Part shown: positions 38,801 through 50,271 of the stretch, piece by piece
How the letters are laid out: each line of letters opens with the position of its first letter
How positions within the stretch are numbered: position 1 is the first letter of the stretch
From: Megascapheus bottae
Lineage: Eukaryota; Chordata; Mammalia; Rodentia; Geomyidae
Assembly: GCA_024803745.1 (NCBI GenBank)
Contig: JANJXV010000016.1
Coordinates: forward strand, 40,976,501 to 41,040,500
Direction of reading: 5' to 3'
Length of the DNA stretch: 64,000 bases
Program-made: the position numbers and the translations under genes
Notes under the pieces: model-generated
What the model saw: only the letters and a program-made list of their open reading frames with translations
What the model was told of the DNA's origin: nothing
The model's database searches: none

Positions 38801-41800
38801 GTAATTGAGCTTAATGGACTTTATATTGCTCTTATTCTCTTACATGTCCAGACGAAGAATTACAACATTTTACAGGAAAAATTACATGAAAATACAGGAT
38901 TATCTTTACTATCAAAGTGACAGCTTTGTGCGTATATGTTCAGATGTGCAAAATGTTTGTGATACTAACATTTAATCACAAAACTGATAATGTGACTCCT
39001 TAATCTTCTTTAATATTGAACTATAGACTATCTAGAGGAAGAATCATTACATGGTAAATAAAAATTAACAACATATGTAATCTTTTAATTTCCTCTAATC
39101 ATTTATTTGTGTTTTGTGGTGCTAGGTATCAAAGTCAGGGTCTTGTGCATAATAAGCAAGAGGCCTTCAATTGAGCTGTGTCTGCAACTTGCTACCTTTA
39201 TAAATGAATGTTTACTGCATTTTTTTTCCCCAGTCCTGGGCCTTGAGCTCAGGGCCTGAGCACTGTCCTTGGATTTTCTCAAAGCTAGAACTCTACCACT
39301 TGAGCCACAGTACCACTTCTGGCATTTTTCTATACATGTGGTACTGAGGAATTGAACCTGGGTCTTCGGGTATGCTAGGCAAGCACTCTACCACTAAGCC
39401 AAACTCCCGGCCCCGATTTTTTAAGTGAAACTGAGATGATAAATTCTATACATTTTGAACAAATGAATGTTACAATAAACAAGACCGAAATATGAACTGC
39501 AGCATGCCACCGAAACAGCTGGCATGCCCTGTAGATCAGATCACCTTTCAAGGCCTGCCTCTGAGCTCTTCTGCTGGCAGCCAGGAGTGAAAGCAGGGCA
39601 TTTGTGGCAGGTCTTTTCAGAGGATCTTTGGAGGCTTTTCCTTCATAGAACTGCAAAGAACACAGAGGAAATTGCCTTGAAGAAAAATTAAATCTGGAGT
39701 TCAAGTCTTGTGAATAAAAGACGAGTTCTGCCTAAAATGTATTGCTAGGTTTCACTTTCATGCAAAATCTACTGGAATTTGATAAACCATTAATGCCAGA
39801 ATGGTCTGTGTAGTAAGACTGCATACAAACCACTATGGAAAGCAGTATGGTGGTTCCTTAAAAGAATAAACATAGAGCAACCCTATGACCCAGCAATTCC
39901 ACTACTTGGCATTTACCCAATCATCCAGAAACAAGGACATACTAAATCCACTAGCACAACGATGTTGATTGCAGCACTATTTACCATAGCAAAAATATGG
40001 AACCAACCCAAATGCCCCTCAGTTGATGAGTGGATCAACAAGATGTGGTATTTGTACACAATGGAATTCTATGCTGCTGTCAGAAAGAATGACATCGCCC
40101 CATTTGTTAGGAAATGGAAAGACTTGGAAAAAATCATATTAAGTGAAGTAAGCCAGACTCAAAGGAACATAGGCCCAATAGTCTCCCTCATTTGTCATCA
40201 TCAGTAGAAACCTTGGGCTCTCCTAGCAGAGATTTACAATAGAACAAAACCTAGATACATAAGGCCATCTAGTATGACACTAAATGAAAGGACCTCCAGG
40301 ATATAGAAACAAAAGCCATTTAAAGAGTGATTGTTGTCCTTAATGTACTGTTATCTCTCATCTCTTTTGCTGTCCCTTGGTTATCTCATATTGTTACGGT
40401 ATTTCACCTTGTTATCTGATATATTGGATGTATGTGTATTTGGTTATTTGAAACAGGTTAGTGAAGGGGGGCAAACAAGATGAAGGGGGGGAGGGAAATG
40501 GGGACCAAGACATGAGAAAGGGTATCAATGTTTGTGAACCTTCTATCTGGTGAATATAATGTAACCCTTCTATTAATTACAATAAAAATATATGGAAAAA
40601 ATTATAATTTTAATTTTTTATCATGAAATCCTAAATCTCAACACATGTCTAAATCAATAAATGTCATTATTCAATTGTCAAAAAAAATGTCTAATCTGGG
40701 CATATATGGGTGCTATCCCCAGGTTCAAGCCCCAGAACTGGCAGACTCAAATAAATGTTTAATACGCACAAAAGTAGAAAGACAAAATAAAAATTCAAGC
40801 GAAGACTAAACACTAAGAGAGACCATCATCAAATATATAGTGTGATTCTCATTCCTGGTATCAACTAGAACCCAGTTCAAATTCAGATTTGCCCCTTTGT
40901 CTCCACAAGGCCCCCCTGTAGTTGTTTGATTTAAGGCCCTAGAAGCTTAAAGAAGCCCTGGTATCCTTTCTGCCACTCTAGCTCCCAAATGGATGGTGAC
41001 TAAGCTTTGTGAACATGCTACAAAACACTGGCATTCTTGCTTCCTCACGAGGATGCTAGCTCCTCTTCTCTTATTCCCTGTTTACTGGACCTTTTACCAG
41101 GGAATCCTTGACTAGATCAAGGTTCAATTTCTGGAGCTGAGATCTCATGAATAATTTTTATTACAATTTCAAAGGATTCATAAATTCCACCTTAAGACCA
41201 AAAGTCCTCTATTTGCTTGTTATAAAATATATATGTATATAACATGTATTGTATATAAAAATAAATTCATAATTTTTCACTGCCTCAGTAATTTTTTAAA
41301 TTAGCCAGTTTGTATTATGATTATAATTATACAATATTACATTAAATACAGTATAACATAGTTGCACTGATGCCTGTGCGTGGAGATGTGACCTTGAAGT
41401 AGCTTGCACAGTGGGGTCTTGCAGCCTTCAATGTCTCCTGAGGCTGACACCTCCAACTATATAGGTCTCCTCATCAGTCAGTGGCGTAGACCCAGGGATG
41501 CTGGATAAGATTATACTAAGTGTAACTGAAGATGAGGGGGAAAAAATAAAAGGCAGGAAATTATTATAGGATGGTGACTGTATGCAGAGCATGATTGTAT
41601 TTACTTATGAATTATATGTATTCTTATGAATCTTATTATTATTTTTCTATAAAAGTAATCTTTAGCCTTAACAGAAAAATTGCTATATTGTATTGAACCT
41701 GCATGTGTTAATAATATGAAAAAGATCAAAGTGCTCGCACTGAAATGTACCCATCAGCTACACATGTACTAATAGGGGAGAATTAGGTGAGACTCCCAAT

Positions 41801-44800
41801 GGAACCATTTTGTGATGTCTTTTATCCCATCTTGAGGTTCCATTAAGATGGCATGAATGGATTCTACACACATGATGAAAGAGTAAGACACGGAAAGCTG
41901 CTGGGTGAAAGGCAAACACATGAGCTGAAAACCCTGAATTCCACATGGTTCATGAGGCGCAACCCATCCCTGTACCACCCCAGTCTACATACTGAACTGC
42001 CAAAGGCTGAGGGAGCTCAGACAAAGCATGGAAGGAAGTGAGGGTAAAGGGGCAAGGAACAGTTGAAGAGTCCCAGATTCTCCGCTGACAACCAATACCT
42101 GTGCTGTCACACCCTCCTATACCCCAGTTCTTCAGCTCCTGCAGGTCTAGTCTCCAGAGCACATGAATTAGATGCATTTCATGGATACGGAGGGCTCTGC
42201 CCAAGTCAGGAAGATTAAGTGAAAATGTACAAACTAAGTTCTAAGGCCTCCTGCTTTTCAGACCTACTTTGCCACAAATCCCTTGTCAGTTGGCATTCAC
42301 TTTCAGGCAAGTGGCCAGAGACTTTTCTCTAGGGAATCCAACAAGATCCCGAAGGCTATCCCCCAAACAATCCCTACACACCTTGCACAGCAATAGCTGA
42401 TAAGCACCTCTCATAGACTCAGGGCTGCAGACCTCTGCGAGGTCTCCCAGTCTTAAATAGAGCAGGTAACCAAGATGATCAGATATGTCTACAAAATCTC
42501 TTAACCCGAAAAGAGAGACCAAATAGAGAATAGGAAAGCAAAGCAAAGAGAGATTATGCATGAAGGAGCTAAGTTCCTAAGAGTTTCAATACACACACTG
42601 CACAAAGCAGAGGGAAAGTCAATGAATGAACCTTGACAAGATGAGTTATAGATGGAAAGTACCTACTAGAGAACCCAGCACAGTGGATACACCAGCCCCA
42701 CACCTACACACTTCATTAGAAAATTAAAGGATGCTAGAGAGGAAGGACTCTAAATCCTTCTGAGGAGAGACAAATAGGAATGATACTGGCTTCCTGGTTT
42801 TTCACAGTATCATTGGGGGTTAAATGGAACAGACAAATTATGTCTAAATTCTTACTAGCCAAACTATAAATCAGAATTTCTACAGATAGGTACCAGGAGC
42901 TAATGCCTGTAATCATAGCTACTCAGAAGGCTGAGGTCTGAGCATCATGGTTCAAAGCCAGCCAAAGCAGGAAAAAAAATCCATGAAACTTATGCCCAAT
43001 TAGCCATCAGAAAACCAGAGGTGGAGCTATGGCTCAAAGTGGTACAGCACTAGCCTTGAATGAAAAAGCTCAGGTAGAATAAAGACTTTCTGACAACCAG
43101 ATACTAAGGAACACATCTATGTACCTTTTTCTTGACAGCTACCATACAGTCTCTATACCAAATGGAGCCCATTGGCCAAGGATGAAGAACACAGGGGCAG
43201 TACAGAGAGGATGACACAGAGCAGAGAGATAAAAAGTGTCTTTAGGAACTAAGTGAGTGGAGAGCCCAGGACAGCATCAGGCTGTCCTCAGAAGGGAAAT
43301 GGGAGGCATTGCTTCTAGGTAGTGAAAGTTTTGATGATTCTGAACATATTACAGAGACACTTGTAGAGATAATCAAAATCTCAGAAATTAAGAGAAAAGC
43401 AACCATTAGCTCCACGCAAACAAAACCTGCAGGAAAAGCACCTGGCTGGAATGTATGTAGTGTTTTCACAGGTTTTAACACCGTGCAAGCTGTCTATTCT
43501 TTACTTGTTGAGACAAACAGGAAACCAGTTAGGAGGTACACAGGGCATGGGAAGATAGTTTAAGTCTCATTTTCATTGCAGATAGGTAATGTCTAAAACT
43601 GAGTGGTAGGCTAAAAGAATGTAAGCATATTATTTAGACACTGAAGAGAAATAAAATAGAAAATATCAGACAAAGGAATTGGTTTAAATTTTGCTTTTAA
43701 ATTAACTATTACATGTATTAAATGATTTAAAGGTTTCCTCATCAACGTTTTTTTTTGTTTTTTATTTGCTTTCTAAAAGATACTTAACATAAAATAGCAC
43801 GTACCAGTTTGTTGAGATATGGTCTCCCCAACTTTTTGCCTAAGCTAGCCTCAAATACATTCTCAATCTCTATCTGCCATGCAGCTGGCTTTACAGTTAT
43901 ATTCTACCGTGCTCAGCCCATAACATTCTTTTTTTTTTAACCATTTTATTGTTAGGATTATAATATTCTTTAAAAATGAAAAATCCAGGGCTGGGATTTA
44001 GTGGTAGCATGCTCCCCTAGCATACATGAAGCCCTGACTTTGATTCCCCAGAACCACATACACAGAATAAGCCAGAAGTGGCACTGTGGCTCAAGTGGCA
44101 GAGTGATAGCCTTGAGCAAAAAGTGTCCAAGGGCAGTGTTCAAGCCCCGAGTCCAAGCTCTAGGACTGGAAAAAAAATCCAAATCTAAGCACCAGAGGGA
44201 TAAAGTGCCATTATTCTCAAAGGCAAAGAGATCACGGGGACACTCTTCAGGTTTTGCTTCTGACTACAAAAGGGTGAGTGAACAGGGAAGTAGTAGCCAG
44301 GGGGAACTGAGGCTTCTGCAGAATGAAGGGTTAAAGGAATATGCCGAGAACTCTTTCCTCTAGAAACCCAGGCTAAAATAAACTCGCTGGAGGAAGTGGT
44401 GCTGTGGCTCAAGTGGTAGAGTGCTAGCCTTGAGCTGAAGAGCTCAGGGACAGCGCCCAGGCCCATACTTCAAGCCCCCCAACCAACCAAAAGGAAAAGA
44501 CAAAACAACAACTGCTGAAGGCAAATGAGAAAATGCTGGAGAATCCCTATCTTATCAATGACAGAAAGGCAGCTGACCTCTGCGTGGGACAGGAGAATCC
44601 TGTTGACATGTAAACTTTCACACAAAGTGGCCTTCCTGGCTCTCTGCAGCCTTTCAACATGACCAATGTGATACTCAGGATGTACAAAGTTTGTCTGAAA
44701 CATGTTCACGGCCACAACCCTCCCAGACCACAGAGTAATCTCCAAATTTTAAACACAAAGGGACAGTACCATCATTGCATGAAGAACCTTGTAAAATGCA

Positions 44801-47800
44801 GCCAGCTTTCTGAGAAGCTAATGTAAGCCCTCACACATAATAAATACTACGTTTTTACTTTCCAGTGAAGAGACAAATCATGGAACTATATGGTTATCAA
44901 ACGGGAGAATTTTTGTAGGACTTAGCTTTCAAGTTAAAGCGTCACACTTTATGGGTTTGTTTTGCATAGCTACTGCTGTATAGGTTGAGTCATTTTCCCA
45001 GCATGTTGTTGTTGCTGTTTCTGGTTATTTTGGAGATGGATTTTTATGAGCTTTTTGTCTACAAGAGCTTTGAACCTGGAACCAACAGATCTCAGCTGTG
45101 GGAGTGGCTAGGATTAGAAACATAAGCTACCAACACCTAGCCAAAAGAAAGATTCTTATTTTTTTCTTTTTTGTTACCATTCCGCTTGCTTTTATTCTTT
45201 TTTTAAAAATTGTATTTCATTGTCAGGGTAATGTATAGAGAGGTTACAGTTATATTCATCAGGTAGTGGGTACATTACTTCTCAAACATTGATACCCCTT
45301 CTTATGTTTTTGTTCCCCTTTCCCTCTGCCACCCCCTCCCACTAATATTTCTAGGTTTCTAAAAATATATTTAGTCCTATTTTCAAGTTGCTAATGTACC
45401 CAGTTTTTTTTTTTCCCTCAAGTAGTCAAAACGAAAATTAAAATGATTGAAAAAGCACTAGCATCCCCAAGACTGAATTTGGGTCTTCACTGAAAGCACT
45501 AAATTAAAAGACCAAGAAATCACACACCTGAAGAATGACCTTGTTGAGTCTTTCTGCAGATTTCTGATGCTCGTGCATTCCATCCAGCAGGGAGGCCACT
45601 GTTGGAGCAGGGCATGAACTTGCTCTGTCCTTCCCCTGCACCTGCCGTTTTCCTTCCTCCATCAAGAGGACAGACAGAAGCTGCAGGCTGGCAGCACACA
45701 GGACGGGGCACCTGACCCACAAGCCCACACATTTGCAGAACATATCTAAAAAGGAAAGGGAGGTCAGAGGTAAATGGGAGAAACCATGCTTAAAATTAAA
45801 AGATGAAATGAATCAGACTGAGTAATGAAGTTCATGGCCTTCTTATATCCAAAGATGAAAAGCTATCAAAAGTTCAAGCATAATAAGAAAAACTGTACTG
45901 GACCGGAGTGTGGCCTAGTGGTTAAAGTGCTTGCCTAGCATGCACGAAGACCCGGGTTTGATTCCTTGGTACCACATATATAGAAAAAGCCAGAAGTGGT
46001 GTTGAGGCTGAAGTGGCAGAGCTCTAGCCTTGAGAAAGCCCAAGGACAGTGCTCAGGCCCTGAGCTCAAGCCCAGGACTGGCAAAAAAAAAAAAGAAAAA
46101 AGAAAAACTGTACTGTTTAAAATTAAGTGTTAAGGAAGTAAACTGAAGTTAAAGGCCAGCCTAGGCTACAAAGCAACACCTTGTCTCAAATGACCCAGGG
46201 CTGTGAAGGCAGTACTATGTTATAGCACTTAGCACATGCATACCACCAGCACTGCAAAACAAAGAAAAAAGTATCAAAATAAAAATAAGAAAACATTCAG
46301 TGTGGAATGATGTAGAATGGTTTTATAGTGCATCATAAAGAACAGAAATGGTTATGGACTCATTTGTAAATTTGTAATACTGTAGATTAGAAAGAAAAAA
46401 CAAGATAACAAAATCAAGAACACAACAGTCATTTCTAGTTTCTTATTGTAAGCACACATTAAGTTTAATCTAAATAACAGCTGGGGCCAGGCCCAGAAGG
46501 AGGTACATGTAATTACAGCTACTCTGAAGAGACAAAAACTTAAGGATCATGGTTTGAGGCTAGCATGGGGAAACCTTATCTGAAAAACAAACTGAAAGTA
46601 AAAGAACTAGGAAAGCCTGGGAGTTGGGGGGACAATTGGTGGTTCATGAGGAAGAGCACAAAGTATGAAGCCCTGAGTTCAATCCCCAGTAACATAAGAA
46701 GGAGGAGAAAGGGGGAGGAGGGAAGAGAAGGAAATAGCACTACTTTTTATTAATTTGTAAAGTAAGAGACTTAACAATTTCAGTTCATTGTAACTATTCA
46801 TAATTTTTATTTACATTTAGGTTTATACAAATGTAAATAAAATTGTGCTTATCAGCAGCCTTTTAAGAAAATTATATTCATTTAAATTATCTCCAACTAT
46901 TAGTCAAGCTTGAGAAAAGACTGCTACAGACAACAGAAATTGAATATTAATAGATGTATAAATACAAATGAAGATTTTTATTTTATATAAAAATAGTATG
47001 GATGCACAGGAGGAAAATTGACCGTTTAAAACAAAAGAGAAAACTTTACCATAGCAAGGGATATCAACATTTTCATTAATATTATCATTATTAAAACTAT
47101 GGAGTAAGTTATTTTTGATTAGTAATATTAGTATATAATATTGTGCTCACATTTTCTAGGAAGGCATTTAATTTAGTATATTTTCATATCATCCCTAAGG
47201 AAATAAGTAAATACACAAGCTTAGGTCAGAGGTCAACAACCTTTTTCTGCCAAGGGTAGACTAAGAAGCACAGACTGTTTTGCATTTCACAGATTTTGTT
47301 GTGATTATTCACCTTAACTCTTACAGAAAGAAAGCAGCCATTTACTGAACTTCAGTAAATGAGTGTGGCTGTATTCCAGTAAGGCTTATTATTAAACAGT
47401 AGCAGGATGCCTCTGACCAGCAAGCCCTGGTCACTAACAAGAAGTGTTTTGCTTTATGCTGATGATTCAGGTGTTAAACTAATTTTCCCTGATGGATACA
47501 AATGAAAAAGCTCAGTCTTTTAGAGAACTGCTTCCAATTTCTATCTCTTTTAATAAAATAATCTATAACGTGAGCATTTTATCTCTTATGATACATTCAG
47601 AACCAGTATGTTTGAAAATTGCTTCTTGTTGAACATGGGTTTTCCCTATAAACATTGCCTCAAACATACCAATTTGTATCATATACTTAACTTTACAAAA
47701 TGAGCAATTAAAAAATAAGTGTTAAAAAAGAGTCAACTGAATTACTAGATAACTTGAAAGCTCCAGCAGCTCACACCTATAATTGTAGATGCTCAGATCA

Positions 47801-47972
47801 CAATTCAAAGCTAGCCCAGACAGAAAAGTCCTTGAGACTTATCACCAATTAACTACTAAAAGGCCAGAAATGGAGCTTTGGCTCAACCGGTAGATTGAGT
47901 GCCAGCCTTAGGTGAAAAAGCTAAGAGATGGTGTCCAGGCTCTGAATTCAAGGCCCAGTACAAATATACACA

Positions 47973-48019
<47 letters not shown>

Positions 48020-50231
48020 AGATAAATTTTTGCAATATACATTTCTTCAAAGTCATCTTCACATAAATGAGATTTTAATCTCAGTGAAAAATCACAAAAT
48101 TCACAAAAAAATGATACAATAAAAGCCAAAAATGGCACAATAGAATCAAGTGAAAGTAAGAAAGAAGGAAGACAACAATACACTCATTGAAAGTAATGTT
48201 GAGAGGAATCAACAAAATAAGGCAGATGTTCAAAAAGCTACATGAAAACTTGAAAAGTTGAACCAACAACAACAAGAAAGTAAAGAGAAAATGCAGGTGA
48301 TCAGAGAAAAACTCAGTGAAGAGTTGGAAAGTGTAAGGACTCAATCAATATATCAAAACACTCACTGAAAGCCTCAGCAACAGAAGTTGAAAACAGGGTT
48401 TCAGAGATTCTAGAAGGTAAAGCAGAGGAATTAGGTAACTGAAAAAACAACAAAAACAAAAACAAAAATAGTCATAATATACCTAGACGACGAACAAGAC
48501 CTTGTAGCTTCATCAAAAGATCAAATCTACATATGAGGAAGAAGAAATACTAAAGGAATCAAGACTCTATTCAACAAAATATTAGCCAAAAACCTCCCTA
48601 ATTTGAAAAAGAAAATTTCATCTGACAAAGGCATATACAACTTTTTAAGCAGACTCTAAACCAGAGAATGCAAAGGATGGCCTGGAAAGATAATTCGGTC
48701 CCTGAAGGACAACAGTCAGTATGGACTACTGTACCCAGGAAAGCTATAATTTACAATTGACCAAAAAGTAAAAAGCCTTCCATATTAAACACAACTGAAA
48801 GGAATTCATGACCACTAAACCAGTACTACAAAAGTATTTAAGGGAATTTAAGCCTAAGAAGATAAATAAAAAACAAAAAAATACAGGAACAAACACACCC
48901 TACTAGAAGAGATTAGTAAAACAGGAAGAAGAAAGAAGGAGGTACCACAGAAACAACAAAATGCTAAGAAACAGGTCATATTTCTTAACAGTAATGTTGA
49001 AGGCCAATTTCCTTAACTCTCCAACCAAAAGAACAGCAGTCAGAATTAAAAAGCAAGAGCCAACAACAGCTGCTGAGTGGATGTAGGGAAAGAAGATCCC
49101 TATAACATTGCTGGTGGGGTTGTAAACTAGTACAACCACTCTAGTAGGTAGTTTGGAAATTCCTCAACAAGCTAAACACACAACTATCCTATGATCCAAC
49201 AAAGTCACCAACCCTGGGCATCCATTCATAAGATCCCAGTCAGGTGATAACAAACACACTGGCACACCCATGTTCACTGCTGTATTATTCACAATAGCAC
49301 TGTTACGGAAACAGCCTAGATGTCCTGAGATGATGAGAGGATCAAGAAAATGTCTTAAATGAGTAAAACACAGAACAAATATTTTGTCACTTTCAGGGAA
49401 ACAGATGGACCTAGAAAAATTATGTCCATGAAGTAGATCAGGCTCAGAAAGACAAATGATACATACATGTTTTCTCTTATATGTGGAAGTCAGATCTAAA
49501 TTATAAACATACATGAAAACAGAAGGCCATATGCAAATACGCACATACAGACTTCGGACGATTAGTAAGGATGGTTTGGATGTTTGGAGGATTCTGGTAG
49601 TATAACACTTCTGAAGAACTGAGGAATAGTGTGATGAATACTACCAGGTAGCTAAAACATGTGGTGTCAAGAGTAGAGCAAGAAGGGGAACAGGTGAACG
49701 AGAGAGGAAGCGCGTGCAAATACACTCACTACATTCAATACACACATGTAAAAACATGGGGACCTTGCACTTAGAATCCCACTTGTTGAACTGAAACCCT
49801 TTGTACAGCTAGTCAAATTTTAAAAGAAATAAAAATATATAAATGAAGAGATTTCCTTAAGAGATATAAAAACTACTTACTTAAAATGACTGCTTGTGGG
49901 GCCAAGAGTTTGGCCTAGTGGTAGAGTGCTTGCCTAGCATGCATGAAGACCCGGGTTCGATTCCTCAGTACCCCACATACATTGCAAAAAGCCGGAAGTG
50001 GTGCTGAGGCTCAAGTGGTAGAGCTCTAGCCTTGAGAAAGTCCAAGGACAGTGCTCAAGCCCTGAGCTCAAGCCCAGGACTGGCAAAAAAAAAAAAAAAA
50101 AAAAAAAAACAATGACTGCTTGTTTAGTAGGAATTGTAAATTAAATGGAAAATACAAAAATAGTCTCCCTCCACTACAGACACTGCTGATAGTGTGAAGA
50201 AATGTTAAGAATTGTATTTGAATCCCCATGT

Positions 50232-50271
<40 letters not shown>

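Larger units (their letters stand above)
38557..39544 (-). other. RTTN: RTTN intron
   Basis: AT-rich; an ID monomer and an IDL-Geo element lie back to back near the upstream exon. Confidence 0.85.
39651..45527 (-). other. RTTN: RTTN intron (about 5.9 kb)
   Basis: Holds an L1 3' end (39805-40599), four SINEs, an antisense L1 tail near the upstream exon, and an unassigned patch at 41760-42640 with adjoining minus-strand open frames. Confidence 0.85.

Noticed and set aside
39962..40207. 81-codon plus-strand frame that looks like a real protein
   Set aside because: It is the C-terminal end of L1 ORF2 in a 5'-truncated, dead element, not a host gene.
45901..46000. tRNA gene candidate (A and B boxes present), also at 20104, 33651, 49898 and 57751
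   Set aside because: These are the tRNA-like heads of SINEs with a Geo right half and poly(A) tail, not free tRNA genes.
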